From Morchella semilibera (Eukaryota; Ascomycota; Pezizomycetes; Pezizales; Morchellaceae), in contig WBVU01000008.1 in assembly GCA_009192285.1 (NCBI GenBank), forward strand, positions 620,001 through 684,000: DNA of 64,000 bases, in the 5' to 3' direction. The notes under the pieces were generated by a model. That model was not told the DNA's origin and ran no database searches. It saw only the letters and a program-made list of their open reading frames with translations. The position numbers and the translations under genes were made by a program. Position 1 is the first letter of the stretch, and the number at the start of each line of letters is the position of its first letter. This document shows, one piece after another, positions 44,550 through 57,492 of the stretch.

Positions 44550-45345
44550 TTAATGCTCTGTCAACCGCCGCTGCCTCTTAGTCTGCCGTGCTCCGGACTC
44601 CGGGGCTACTGTCGCTTGACTCCGAGTGCGAGGACGGTTGCTAATAACCGGTTTGGCGTTCTCGTCAGCCAGTGCCTCTTGGGGCTCTGGGGTTGCCAGC
44701 CGTTTCCGAGTGTTCTGCTTCCTATTGGGGTCCGCATCTTCACGATAGGGCCTCAGGAGCATCTCATGGAACACGTTATGAACCTTCCAGTCTGCTGGTA
44801 GGTCTAGTCGGTACGCTCGATTACCGACCTTTGCTAGTACTTCGAAGGGTCCAGTGAACTTGTCTGACCACTTATTATATCCGCCGAGGTTCCTGGTGTC
44901 TAGTAGGACCTTCTGCCCTGGTTCGAACTGCTGCGCTGCGGGACCAGGTCGTGACGCCATTTTTATCGTACGTCTGCTGCAAGGTTTCCGAGCCAAGTTC
45001 ATGTGGGCGGCGAGGGATTTCGTCAGGGGTTATTCCTTCGGCATCCAGCTGCTCAATCTCCACATCCGGGTGAGCCAGTTGAGCGAGGGTGAAACCCATA
45101 ATTGCAATAGAATGGTGACTGCCCGGTAGAGGAGTGTTTGGGCGTTGTTGTAGGCGACTCGCAGATAGGAAGTAGGTCTCTCCACTTCTTAAACCTTGCC
45201 GGCCCGTAAATGCTCGTAGGTAGGACTCCATATGCTGGTTAGTCCTTTTGTCCCTGACCGATCTGTCTGCGGATGGAACGAGGTCGAAGAGTCTTTCTAC
45301 GATCCCTAGTCGTTCTGTGATCGGCGGTCCCAGAAAAGCTGACAC
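44550..45345 (-). pseudogene. Integrase region of the Ty3-type fossil
   Basis: Contains KWSDKFTGPFEVLAKVG and a VHNVFHEMLLRPY stretch, the conserved tail of Ty3/Gypsy integrases, followed by a basic region. A chromodomain is not evident. Broken. Confidence 0.75.
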
Positions 45346-48300
45346 GAACTGTGTTCCTCGGTCCGATACTATTGAATCGCGGGAGTCCGTGAAAAGCGCA
45401 GATGTCTTTGACGAAGGCTTTGTGCGGTTTGCTTGCCGCGTTGATTCCTGTCATTCGTGGTCAAATGAAGTTGGCGCCGACTGTCTTTACCTGATAGCCG
45501 TCAGGTGCTCATACAACGCATGACGTTCCGGAAACTTTGACCGCTCTTGGGATTTCTCTCAAAATCCATGGAGATGTGCACAAGGGTCGTGGCTACTCTA
45601 AGGGGCTGTGGAAGAGAATTGTCGTCGTCGCTGTTTGGCTCTTTGGCATACATCGCTACGTGCGACATATTTGGCTACAATCCGTGGGTCATCCTGGCAC
45701 GCAGAGTTCCCTGTCAATCAATTCCAAGGTTTTAATCTCTGCTTAGATCCCTGCCGTTGGTCGGTCGTGATGGGTCTTCTAATGACCTGCTTGACTGCGT
45801 GCCCAGGCACTACCCAGCGCCTTCATGAGTCGCTGTAAATTCTGATCGGGGATCCCACTCTTGTTGCATGCCTCCCGCAAGATTGGTCTACCGGGTCCAC
45901 AAGGGTTCCTCAGGATCTTCGTTTTATCAGGGCAGTTCCATGCCGGAACTATCCTACAGTTCCATCGCCCTCTTCTTCATACCAGTTCTGCAGAGCCGCA
46001 AAGGCATTCCCACTCCTGGTATGTGTACCCACTGATCCACTGGACGCACTTCTGATGAGCGATTGCACGAGGATTTCTTCACGGAGGTTCTATTCCCTTG
46101 TGTTCTTTCTGGCAAATGTCCGGGGAGGAGGTTTCTTTCCGCAAGGTTGCCAGCTGTGAGAGGAGCATTTTTACTCAGGCTGCGATCTCGGCACCTGACT
46201 GAACCCCCTTCCATGTAGCGTACTCGTGCCTGGTCAATGGCTCAGGTTTCCGTGGTCGCCTGGTCCGAAGTAGGCGGCAGTGGCTCGTTGAAAGTGAAAA
46301 AAAGAGGTAGACTATTCAGCTTTTCAGCGCCAACGGCCTGTTTTCTGGACTAGCTTCTTGCGTACTTGTTATGTGAAAGTAACTAGATACGCGCATTTTT
46401 GGTGATCAGATATAGATCTGGATAGGTTATGTCCGTAACCCCTTAGCAATGCGTACCTCAAAGTCAAGAAAACGAGGGGACGAGACCTGGAACGCAAATT
46501 GAACTCACTTGAACGGAGCATCTCTTTATCATAGATCTCATAGTTGAACTTCGGCCTCGTCGGCTGACCGGAGCTTGCGAGAGTGGCTATTAAAGGCCCT
46601 TAACCGCAGGAATGGTGGGAGGCAGGTACTTTCTTGGCACGGCAAAGTCATTGCGAGAGTAACACGACTAAGATGGACAAGACCCTGTTCCTCACCTGAG
46701 ACTCACTGCTCCTTTAGTTGCGGAATGACGCTAGGACACCTTCCTCGTTCTCAAGGACAGGCCAGTGACATTGTTGGCAGAAAGGGCAATGTTCGTCGTA
46801 AGTGCTAACGGGAGGCGGGGATAAAGATGAGGAACAGCCGGTGTGTCGTAATAGAAGCATTACTTTCTTGTAGCTCCGCACCTCAGAAAGCATTCACTCT
46901 GCTGCTAGAGTGCGCCAGTGGACACGCGTTGGGGCCTACACATAAACTCTCCATACAGGCAGAGTTTGGTGGAATTTCTTCAGGAGACCTTGTGCCAGGC
47001 TGGGCCCTGCATTGCGCATAACCAGCAGCTAATTTAGCGTCATGATAAGAGATGAAGAACGGTCGACTTCGTTGACAGTTATATAGTTCGGTAGGATCAT
47101 ACGTCAGGTCAAGCGAGTATGATTAGGCTAACCTCTTCACCTTCCTCTGTGGATATTAATCCAACTCGCAAAAGGTAATACTCTGAGAGCCTTCACCTTA
47201 CTCGGGTGAGACCCTGGGTGCGCATACCTGATAGCCCTGGTGAATGCCTAGGAATTCTATCTCCGTTTGAACCAAGCAGTCTTTTTTTCAGGTTCGCCGC
47301 GGAATAAGGTGGTTTTGTGCAGGCGTAGGCCGCTCCAAGCAGACGCTTGCGACGGGAGAGACTTCTCACCTGGCTCTTATTTTCTCATAGGATATGGAAA
47401 TTATAATCCCAAAGAGGCGAGTTATCCATCCATCAGTAACCACGCAGGCACCCTGATAATGGACAGGTCCTTGAATATGGGGTATTGAACCGATCTGAGG
47501 CGCTGGTTAAGATCGCTCTCTTGGGCAGGACAGCGTTGGTCCAATGCAACCCCGAAAGTGCGCATTGACTCTAATATTACTCGAAGTGCCGTAGATTTGG
47601 TCATCGGCAAAAAGCCTGTCTTCCGAATCTTCGGCACCCTTCGGCGATCCCTTACCTAGGTTGTAACCGTTCCTGGTGAGAAGGGCCGAATCTCTTTGTG
47701 AAAGGAGAGAGAGCTCACTTTCGTCGAGTATGTCAGCTCTAGTACATGCAGAGGCAGTGGGTACCGGTTTCTGGGACTGATGATCGGAGTTTGATAAGCC
47801 GCAGGTAGTCAAACGCTATAAACCCTGGGTAGTGTACCCATCGGCCATTGTTTTAGGGACGAAGAGGTGATTGGTGCCAAACGGATTGCTGCTGGGCTTT
47901 GGAAGATGGGACAAGTCTCTAATACACTTAGCCGTCTAACATCTCGCTACGCAGACGGTATTTCCCTCAACGCCTTTCTGTTCCGGGGGTGAATGTCATA
48001 AATTGAGGGACCCCACGGAGGTTGGCTCCCGAATCAAGAGAAGGGAATCGGGTATGCATCCCACACTCACTAATAGTATCCCAGGCAGGCGTCCTGCTCC
48101 TTCAGGGGCAGAACACATGGCTGCGTAGTACTTGGAACTCTGCCGGGATAAACGGCACTAGCCGAGAGTCTTCGCTTCCCTTTGTGTTTTCCGTGCCCAG
48201 AAAGGGTCGTGATTCTCCAAAAGAGCGCAATGTCAGGTGTCCGGCATGCTGTCTCAGAACGTCTAACTAAAACGTTCCTTTTCTAGTTGCCACCTTCTAC

Positions 48301-48565
48301 CGTGGCAATCGTCTCCTTCTTGTCATATGCAACCTCTTTAATTCTGCATTTGATACTATTGAAGGTAGCCTTATTCTGCCCAATGTATCGTAGGTTGATG
48401 CTTCTTCGGAGCCATCGATGTGGTTGACGAGATCTTCTCCAGCAAAGTTTACCTATTTTCGCAGGTGACTAACCTGTCGAGGTGGCTACCGATGCGCGAG
48501 GTGTTGAGGAGGTTGGGTAACATGAGTACGCGGAGTGTGGCATACCGGTGAGCCATCAGCTTGTT

Positions 48566-48892
48566 TTAAATGAGGAGAGTTGTAGTGCGAGTTTGAATTG
48601 GGATATCGGCCTGCTTAACACAGTTCCAGGACATAATCCATGTCTCGGTGCCGCTGTCTAGCAATGCTTGGACTGCATGAGTAAAGTGTTTGTTGGTCTT
48701 AGGGTTGAGCCATGAGATCTCTATCTCGAGGCGGGTTTCTCGGGTAATAGTAGTCATTGTGTTATGGGTAGGTTGTAGTAGTAGAGGAGGATAGTTATCT
48801 TTCTCTCCTTCGAGGCGGATGAGGCCCTTTATATAGCCAAGTGCGGGGTCGCTTTGACACATCATGCCCAAAGAATACCTTGCCCTAATCAC
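48566..48892 (-). pseudogene. Protease region of the Ty3-type fossil
   Basis: A retropepsin-like LLDSGTETWIM motif (about 48650) lies just after the gag region. The region from here to about 45.4 kb, where reverse transcriptase and RNase H would be expected, is too worn for me to mark domains. Confidence 0.6.
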
Positions 48893-49139
48893 GAGTTCCT
48901 ACTTTGCATTGGCAGTCTCTCCACAGGGTTATGGCAAGTCAACAGTGCGCAGTGCGTCTACTGTCCGCTATCTGCGTGGCCCCTCTGATTTCTGAACTTC
49001 TAGATTCGAGTCTTGGTTTCTGGCATTGGTCATTGCTTTCTCGCAGTATGGTTTTTATAAGGAGATTTTTATTTTCGTGCCCTAACAACTTATTTATTCA
49101 TAACCCTAACAAAAGAAAACCATAAGGAATGTAACAATT

Positions 49140-51395
49140 TTAATCTTCCCCAAGTGCCGTAATCCTAGCCCTAAATGCTTCGCCTTGAGGTCCCAATTTC
49201 TGCCTTTTCTCACTCTCCCCTTCCGGTTCCTTCGTCCTCGAAGTCTTACTCTCCCTTCTCCTCTTTTTCCCACTTGATCGTTCCGTCCCACCTGCCATCC
49301 TGACCCTTGTGGTCGAGTAACATTCTTTTGTCCAGTGACCTTCTCTTCCGCACCGAAGGCACTTGTTTTCCTTTGCCCATTGGTCTTTCTCTGCTTGGGT
49401 GGCTCCTAAGCTACCTGTCGCTGGGCGAGGCTTGTGAGGAGAATCCTCTCGTTCCTTTCTACGGGGACGGGATTCATCACGCTCCTTTTTACGGGGGCGG
49501 GGTCGCTGGCGTTTGGATTCTTGGTGCTTAGGTTCTCGAGGTTCCTGGGGTTTCGCTGGTTCTCTTCCCCGCAGAATCTTCTGGCGGGCTCTGACTTCAG
49601 CATCTTTTCTTCCCACTCTTCGAACCCATGCTAACCAATCTGGAAACTCAGACGGTTCTTCAATCGCAGCGGATAAGGTTCTCTTGTTCAACGTGGAGTT
49701 TATTCCTGTTAGAATGCATGGACTTCATGACGGATTTGGGCCTACTGAGCGTCCATTCGAGGTTTTGCATCTCGTTGATGTAATCGTCGATAGGACCAGT
49801 TTGACGGAGATTATCCATCTTCTGTTGGCCTGTTTCTTGACTGGTGCGATTACCATACTGGATGCAAGTTCCTGCTTGAAACGTTCCCAAGTACCGGAGC
49901 CTTAGGTTCTACACTAAGCCTTTCCTTAAAGTTGCGCCAGAAACTTGCTGCACTCCCTGGTGATTTTCCAGAAGATGGCCCAAAGGGATTTCGAGTCTTT
50001 GTCATCCCATGTGACTCGGGGTTGGAAGTCCATAGGATCTTCCATTCGATCGATCCAATGGCGGACGTCTCGTCCGGTTTTTGCCAGAGAAGGGGATCTG
50101 GCCTGCTTAGGGGTTTCTCCCTTGCGATGGCTGTGGGGTACCGGTGAACGGTGCGTTTTCTGCTCGTCGGCGGTGCCCTGTCCCGTCTTCTCCTTCGTCT
50201 CCTAATCAATCCATCGGAGGAGCTGGATGAGTCTGTGAGCTTGGACTATCAATCCTCCTGTGTTTCCTTCTTCCTCTTTCCCCACCAATTTCCTTCACCA
50301 TTTTCCTCCGCTCCTTCTCCAGTAACAGGCTCCTCCTCCCTCCCAACGTAATTACCGTAGGATCTTCTGGGTGGTGGAGACGGGGATTTACTCCTCCTCC
50401 TGTTGGCTGGGGGTGAGGGTGGCGGTGCCCTTCCTCCTCTTGGGGAATCATTCTCAGACTCGACCCGTGGCTGTTTTCCCTTAAATGCTTTCAGGGCTAC
50501 CTTCAGCATTTTCCTCAACTCTGGCTGGATGGCGTCGGCAACGGGGGTAGGTGGCTTTGGTGGTGGGACTGGTCTGTGCTGCTTGTCAACGTTGGCCGCT
50601 AGCCCCTCCGGGTAACTCCAGGGTTTTTTCTCCTGTTGCTGAGGCCTGTAATGTAGGCTGCTAGCGGCTGGGTTTGTTGCCGTTTGTTGCTCATTCTCGA
50701 GGGCCATTTTGCCGGAACCTAGCTCAGTTGGCTGCCCTGTTGGTTTTGCGCATGAAGGCTTGGAACTGGCTAGCCAAAGTACCTAGGGCGGTGGTCATCT
50801 GCCCTTGTTGTCCTTCTACCTCCCGGAACTTCCCTTGTAGTTCTCCCACCAGTTGTTGTCCGCCCTGGACTACCTGGCCGTGTTGATGCTCCCTTGCCCT
50901 GGCTTCTGCCTGAAGGGCCCAGTCCGTCTGAGCTGCGAGACCTCTCATGCCCTGGACGAGTACCTCGGTCCTGAGGGGTCGTGGGGTCTCCTGCTCGTAG
51001 GACATTTCGCCGATGGAAGAGGTGCTCGCGTAGCTGGCGTCGCTCATATCCCCATTCGAACCAGAGCGCCTCACTGTAATAGTGGCCTGCCTGGTTGGAG
51101 TTTCGAAGGGGTTGAGCTCCCTGCTGGCGGAGCTGCGAGTGATCCTCTTCGGGTCTCGTTTGCGGACCTTCTTCGGGGCCTTGGCTTTGAGGGGGGCGGG
51201 GTTCCATAGCTCTGTGGCGGGGGTGTCCCTGGCTCTGCTGGCTATTGTGGGATGGGCCTGGGCCATGGCGGTGTCTTTGTCTCGGACCACGATGGCTTCC
51301 GCCATATCTTGGTCTTCCCGCGAGGTTAACGCTAGTGGGAGGGACATCTTTAAAGGAATTCGATGGGGAGATCGGGGGTGTTTGTTTGCACGCAA
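49140..51395 (-). pseudogene. gag region of the Ty3-type fossil
   Basis: Gln- and Arg-rich gag-like sequence in several separate frames, ending in a CCHC zinc knuckle (CLRCGREGHWTKEC, about 49370), the nucleic-acid-binding part of gag. Broken. Confidence 0.75.
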
Positions 51396-51879
51396 AGGTA
51401 GTGAGGAGTGAACCAGGGTACCCGAGTGCGCTAAGCCGTGAGAGTTCTGGCGAAGCGTTATGAGGATGGAGGGGGTGGCAGTTTGGCTCTTAGGATAATT
51501 TTCCTTGAAGGTGGGCGATAGGTGCGTGCTTCTGGTGAAGAAGCCTTGGTGTTGGAGGGTAGCCGGCAGTAGAGATGTTCTGCGCTGCCTCGAGGGACGG
51601 AGAAAGAAGTCTCAACAGGGGAAGCGAGCATGTACCTAATCCTCTTTTGATCATACTTCTTATACCGAGTGCCCGTGTACTATCCGTACCTAGCAATCAC
51701 AACAGGTAATCGAAGTGTTGTCATTGAGAGATTATGGTAGGCTTGCTTAAAGGGGAGCAGAAAGTTGGACAGAGAGTCCAAAGGTTTTCCTCTGATTGCG
51801 ACGTGGAGGCGGAGGTACAACAGTAGATGGCTCTCTCCACAAGTCATAGGTATGCGACTCGGATAAGGTACAAATATAG

Positions 51880-52293
51880 TGTAAAGGGATATCTCAGAAG
51901 TCATAACATATGGCTAATGCTAAGCGATAGTTCGTAGCTTTTAAAACTTGTAAATATTGGTAATCAGACCGGATTCCGTTGGCTTGAGAGGAGTGATGGT
52001 TCCCCTAAGACGACGGGAATCCTACTAGCTATTTATACATGACGACCCCCTTAATACCCGCTAACTCCATCAAATAGCAAATCTCCCGCAATGCCTCCGC
52101 AAACTTTTGCTCCGACTTCTAACGAGGTGAGGGTATCCAAGGGTTCCCACTCATAAGGTTGTGGTAGTGGTTGCCGAGTTATAACCGAACGCCCGCTTCT
52201 GGGCGTACGCACCTCATGCTGTCTCATCGCGCCATCATACCAGGACAATACCATTGTACTACCAGTACCGCGCTTCCAAGCAATCCTGTAACA
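51880..52293 (-). repeat. 5' LTR of the Ty3-type fossil
   Basis: On the plus strand it runs from TGTAAAGGGATATCTCAGAA to CTGTAACA, with TG..CA ends. It aligns with the LTR at 44049-44456 along its whole length. A primer binding site next to it could not be matched to a tRNA. Confidence 0.85.
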
Positions 52294-54540
52294 GTACCCT
52301 ACCTCTGGAGAGTGGGAGGAATAGTGAAGTTTCATGCCCACAATGAGTAAAAAGGGGGGAGGGGGAGACCATGGCAGAGGATTCATCAGAACCGAGTGAT
52401 TTCCGGTGATTATAGCACAAAACATAACTACTCGGTTTCGGGATGAGGGTATTTATCACAACTCCAGGTTACTGCAAGATATTCTCAGGGCCTCCAGGGG
52501 AAATACAACTAACAGAGAACGTTTGGGCTCGAATGATGGCTTGTGACTGTAACTAATCATCTTTCAGATATTGTTCGGGTTTCATGGGCGACAAAATCGA
52601 AAGAAAGTCTCGCAGACGGCAAATTCAATTCCATTTCGGAAACTATAGAGGATATTTTGGTGGCTAATCGGACATCGTTTTGTCGTAGCCTAGGGCTGCA
52701 TGTAAAGTATCAATAAATTGTGGTAGTAGGTGCTGCTCCCGAGCACAGCCAACCATTGCGACTAGGACTAAATGTGACTGTTTTATTTGTCTATAAGGCA
52801 CTCTCCTTGTATTTAATATTGGAATACTATGAGAATTTCAAAATCAATCGATGTTCCTCGAGTGGTGGCTCATAACTGTAGAGTGAAGAAGCGATGCTGG
52901 AGAATTTTAAAGAAACAAAGACTGACTGATCATGAAGCGCGCACGTTATGCCTCCGAAGGCCCACAAAAGCAAAACTAAGGCCGGCATTCCTCCACTCCT
53001 AGAGGCCGGAGGTTGTCCCCAGTCTTCTTATCATCTTGAGGTATAAAGTTCGGTATTATTTTCACCACCGGTGGTAGGATAAGTTACTACCGTTGGTAAA
53101 ATTTATTTTGACACATTTACCGCTCCATAAACTTGTGTGTTAGCAGTGCGCAACTCACTGGCCAAAATTCCCTCTGGCCTGCCGTTTTTAAACTAGTAAT
53201 ATTCAGGGAGCACCAATGGGAGGATCCGGAATTAGTAATATTTTGTGTGTAAATTGCGCAAGTGATTCAATTTCATTGTGTTAATACCTTATGTTTTTTT
53301 GCAGTGTAAATTGCAGGGTAGGCACGACACAACTAGAAAAATTTAGGAAGTAATTGAACTAGGAAATCCGAACCAGGGGTGGTTTGGGGTTAAGCAGCCA
53401 TAGGGTGGGCGTGGTATCAAGGCTTGATTAGATGTGGGTTGGTACCGAGCTGTACTAGCTGTGTAGGTATAGCAGGACCCCAATAGTAGCATGGTTGATG
53501 GTAGCATATTTTTGGCTAATCCCGAGTGAATTGGCCCAAACAAATCTGATTATGAGCGATCGACCTATTTTATTTCTTTGCCATTCGTACTCGCGCGTTA
53601 ATTAAATATTGTTACAACCAAATGATTCTACTGTATTCCGATCGCGACTTTGTAATTAACTGAGTAACTCGGTACTTCAATAGCAATACACATACCACTG
53701 TTTCGTAAAAACATACGTACCGGTGTTCCCTACAGTCTACTGGTGGCCCCCAAAGCACCGCTGTTCCCTCCACTTTACCGCCGCCCCTGCCCCCCCCCCC
53801 CCAGTCGCCGCTGTTCCCTACAATATACGTATACCTGTATCCTACAGGTACCACTCTAAAACAGATCAAGCCAATGAGTAGGAGACTAGGGTCGGAGGTA
53901 GGAGGTTAATTCTATAATTAATTTTACATCAACTGGCAGTCGCGGGTTGGCCCCTATGGTTGCGGACACCTGCTTTCGTGCTAAGACCTATCAATGATAT
54001 TAGAGGCAGTCGGGAAATTGCCCAATCAGGTAATTATATGGCAAACGCTCTAGATCTATTGCCTAAGTAGGCAACTTTGGGCGACATTGATTTGGTTTCT
54101 TACTAAGAAACCAAATTTTAGGAGTTCACTAGCTCCACAACCATAAACGATAAAATTAACTCTGTCATGGTGTAGAGCGGAGGCTAAAGCATTACTTATT
54201 GCGATTTCCTGGTCAGTTGTCAGTTGCCCACGAGGCCGACAGAGGGAAGAGGTATTCGAGTTCCCAATCTAGACATTGCGCCCAGTGTTGGTGTATGGGC
54301 TTGTATTTGGTGAAGCACCACGTAAATGGGAACATATCCAACATCTATGTTGCAAACACCCTAATATTTTTTCACGAGCAAAGAATTTTGGAAAGTTGGG
54401 GCCGGCTACAGGTGTCCGCAACCGTACGCTTGAGTATCCCTGCTGCAGCACAATGCGGGGTAGCCCCAAGTTTAGGGATCCCGCAACCTCGCAACCTCGT
54501 GGGTAAACACTTATCCTTATCGATAAGACCATAAGAGCCT
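52294..54540. other. No supported gene
   Basis: AT-rich sequence with short hairpins (CACCACCGGTGGTAG near 53067; ATTTGGTTTCTTA facing TAAGAAACCAAAT at 54090-54116) and a C-run near 53790. No frame shows a known domain. Confidence 0.4.
54090..54116. repeat. Perfect 13-bp-arm hairpin
   Basis: ATTTGGTTTCTTA at 54090-54102 is exactly complementary to TAAGAAACCAAAT at 54104-54116 with a one-base centre. Just upstream TTGCCTAAGTAGGCAA is another near-palindrome. Confidence 0.55.
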
Positions 54541-54544
54541 CATT

Positions 54545-54642
54545 AGAGCGATTTGGCCAATCTAAATATTTAGTTCTTGGCGATAGTTTTTGTCAAAATT
54601 TGAGCTGAAAATTTGAAAAACAGGGATCGGCCAAATCACTCT
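54545..54642. mobile_element. Short foldback MITE (about 98 bp)
   Basis: AGAGCGATTTGGCCAATC at the left faces GATCGGCCAAATCACTCT at the right, 18-base arms with two mismatches. No coding capacity. Confidence 0.55.
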
Positions 54643-54945
54643 ACTGTCAGTTCCCATACACAAGGTGAGAGGCATGATCCTTGGCGCCACTTGATCTTGG
54701 CTGGGTACGAAACAGTGATTACATCGCGAGTGGGATACATATACCAGCTCATTCGGGCGGTTGCCAAGCGCGGTGTTGGCTGTGAAGGGCTCTTTAAGGG
54801 GTGGTATTTTTCAGCTCCTCTGCAAAATTTCCGAATGAGTATTAGGAAGCGCCATCATATATTGTGTCGTCGGTTGCGAATCATTTTCCGACTCATTTGA
54901 TATAGTTGCGTCTCGCTATATGGCGGAGGTCGTTATGCCAGTTCC

Positions 54946-55084
54946 CTTGTACTCGCAACTTCATAGCGCTTCTGAACACAACCGCTATTACATGCCATAC
55001 AAAAAATGTAGTCTTGGCGGGTTTTTTATGTGTATGCAATATTAGTCGTGTTCAAAAACGCTATGAGATTGCGAGTATACTGCC
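54946..55084. mobile_element. Foldback MITE, family 2, copy 3
   Basis: It has long arms: TACTCGCAACTTCATAGCG near the left end faces CGCTATGAGATTGCGAGTA near the right end, and the inner arm CTATTACATGCCATAC faces GTGTATGCAATATTAG. The central CTTGGCGGG recalls the CGCCAAG of the copies near 4.3 and 5.1 kb in the opposite orientation. It is the best-preserved copy. Confidence 0.65.
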
Positions 55085-55314
55085 CCGTATGAGAATGCTC
55101 TCTGGGGGTTCTATCGTACCCATGCCCCCCTACAAGCAGCTTCTCACCGTAGGGTCTGTAACATTGTCGCTAATATTGACAATTTCATTTGTGTTTATTA
55201 GCATAATAATGACATAATAAATTAACGAGCTTGCCTAGCCGATTGTCGCTCACAGGTTTTCGGTTAATCAAATAGGATTTCGCAGAATAAATCATAATTA
55301 ATTCGCTTATTGGT

Positions 55315-55382
55315 TACGGGGGTAGGGCTCCAGAACTATGGCCTGCTGCAAGTTGTGGAGACTTTCACCTACCCCTGTAGTG
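55315..55382. mobile_element. Foldback element, family 3, copy 2
   Basis: TACGGGGGTAGGGCTCCA faces a TGGAGACTTTCACCTACCCCTGTA-type arm, and the right flank TAGTGCTAAGC matches TAGTACTAAGC beside the copy at 35.4 kb. Confidence 0.5.
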
Positions 55383-55917
55383 CTAAGCAATTCTTGGCAT
55401 AGCAGATTATTTTGAAGAACACATACTACGTAACTCTATGATACTGGTCTATTCTTCTTCTTTACAAATTGAACAACGGAGCTGTTGGTATCTGTGAGGC
55501 TCAAGGGATTGATGACGCTCAAGTTGAAATTACCAAGAATCATGCCCGTCCCCTCGTGCAAATGGTGTCAGCTCTATTTTGTTTATCTGATTAGGCAGTG
55601 GTGTGATCGGTGCAATCAGGTTGTATATTTGCAAAACCTCTATTCACCAGGCTAGCTGTTATGTACTCCAATTGTGTTATAGAGGGTGTATACTCACTTT
55701 AATTAAAAAGTCGGAGTTTTTGATAAACGTTTGATCAACGATTTCCGACGACTTATTTAGCGCGCGGGTACCTCGGAGGTTTTCTACCTGGAGACCGCGC
55801 TACCCTGGGTATCGAGCGACAGGGTCCCGGACCATTTCCGGAGATTCCGGATTCTGAGAGCATTTTGAAATCGTTCTGTTGATATATCTTATCCGGAGAC
55901 CTTTGTCGTCATTAGGG

Positions 55918-56175
55918 TCTTTTTGCTAACGACCACAACACCCATTAACACTAAACCGAAATACCCAAGGCTCTAGCTCTGGCGCATACCGGGTGCATAT
56001 CACATCGTTTTTTGAATTCCGTGCTTGACAATACACCGTCCGATACCCGGGGTATTAATCCTGAGGATTATCCTTTGCGAGTATTCCCTATACTATGCGT
56101 GCCAAGTCCCTAATGCACGAAGGTCCTGGGTATTGCGTTTAGTGTTAACGACTTGGTGGTCGTTGGCTAAAAGAC
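55918..56175. mobile_element. Foldback MITE of about 258 bp with 50-bp arms
   Basis: GTCTTTTTGCTAACGACCAC at 55918 faces GTGGTCGTTGGCTAAAAGAC ending at 56175 apart from a few mismatches, and the arms continue inward through ACACTAAACCGAAATACCCA / TGGGTATTGCGTTTAGTGT. Weak similarity continues outside these limits, so the real element may be longer. Confidence 0.65.
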
Positions 56176-56758
56176 GATTGCGAGCTTCTTCGGGTTACTC
56201 TAGTGACAGACACCTCCGCGAAGGATCGTTACGCCTCCATGTTCCGTCGTCGCAAACTAGGCTATAATAGAGAGAATATACTTGAAATCTCCGCCCAACT
56301 GCGACTTTTGGGCCAAGACATGCTGAGGAGAGTCTGGTGTCTGCATATTATACAAACCTGGTGTTTGTCTTTCTAGATAGGGTAATAACCCAGTCGGGAT
56401 AGCAACAAGAAACCTCTGCAAACGGTATTTTTTTGTCCAAGATTGCCAAGGCTGCAGGGCACCAGGTTCTGAGCATGTCTCGCCTACCAGGTATTGGCAT
56501 CACAGCTCGGTGTTATTGATCCCTGCCCCGCGCGCCCCGCGCCCTTCAACCCACCTCGCCCCGCTGGCTACATGTAGCTATATTATCTATACCGACACGA
56601 CCCCCCGCCAGACGCCGAACTCCTTCGTGACGATTGACGCTGGCCCCGCCGCTACAGGAAAGGCCGCTACCGATAAGACGGCAAAGAATGGGACGGCCGA
56701 ACTGGTCGCCAACGAGTTGGGAGATATCACGAAGGGCGGATGAGCGACAAAGCAAGAG

Positions 56759-57492
56759 ATGGAACCGGAGCCAGGGCTAGCACCGCGACGCCTCCATTTA
56801 GCATTCATCGCGCTTCTCATAGCCACTGCATACCCCGTCCTCCTCCTCCTCTTACGCATGCGCAATGCCTCGGCATGATTACTCCTGTCCCACACCTTTC
56901 CCTTCCCCATTCCTCCGTAAACCGACGCTGTAACCTTCCACCCCTCTGCCCTCCCCCACCAGCTCACAAACAGAATCCTGCACGACACTTACTATGCCAC
57001 CATAGCCCCGCGCCATGCAACTCTACCACCACCACATCCGCTCCGCGGGCGGAACCCCCATCCGCTGAACGCCTTCGGATTGCCGAACGCACAACCCGTT
57101 TTATAGCATCAACGCGCGGACCCGCTGTCACCGCCGTCGCGCTCAGTGTGCTGTGCTTGCGGCGGCGAACTATGCCCAGCCGGTCCTATCAAAGCTAGTA
57201 CATGGAGTGCTGCGTGTGGTGTCGTTAGGCAAGAGGTGGTCGAGAAGCAGCAGCGGTGTGGCGGGGGTGGATGCTAATACTGTGGGTGAGGGTGTGCGTC
57301 ATGCCGTGAAGAACGTGGAGGGCCCGCGGAAGCGCGCGGGGGGCGCGTCGCTGGTGATGGAGGTGTTTAGTCGGGCTGTGGGCGACCGCGTAGGGTGGTG
57401 GGCGGGGACCTGCGGTGGTTAGCGCTAGAGGATGTTGTGAGCATTAGAAAAGAGTTGGGTATTGAGGAGGTAGGGTGGAGATGACAGGGGGA
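56759..57492 (+). pseudogene. Possible relic of a membrane-anchored protein gene
   Basis: In GC-rich sequence an ATG at 56759 opens MEPEPGLAPRRLHLAFIALL, running into a strongly hydrophobic segment (IATAYPVLLLLL) followed by RMRN, a good signal-anchor. Further plus-strand pieces look protein-like: QCAVLAAANYAQPVLSKLVH (about 57145) and, near the end, RRVVGGDLRWLALEDVVSIR followed by KELGIEEVGWR and a TGA near 57490. They lie in different frames, and I could not find splice sites that link them all, so this is either a decayed gene or one with a structure I have misread. The family is not recognised. Confidence 0.3.

Larger units (their letters stand above)
44049..52293 (-). mobile_element. 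Ty3-type LTR retrotransposon fossil, full length
   Basis: Both LTRs are present and the whole is flanked by GTACC on each side (44044-44048 and 52294-52298), a 5-bp target duplication. It reads on the minus strand: 5' LTR, gag, protease, a worn polymerase region, integrase, purine tract, 3' LTR. That order (integrase after reverse transcriptase) and the integrase C-terminal part point to Ty3/Gypsy, not Copia. The two LTRs differ at many positions and by several small gaps, so the insertion is not recent. The reading frames are broken, with at least a dozen breaks, so the element looks dead. Confidence 0.88.
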
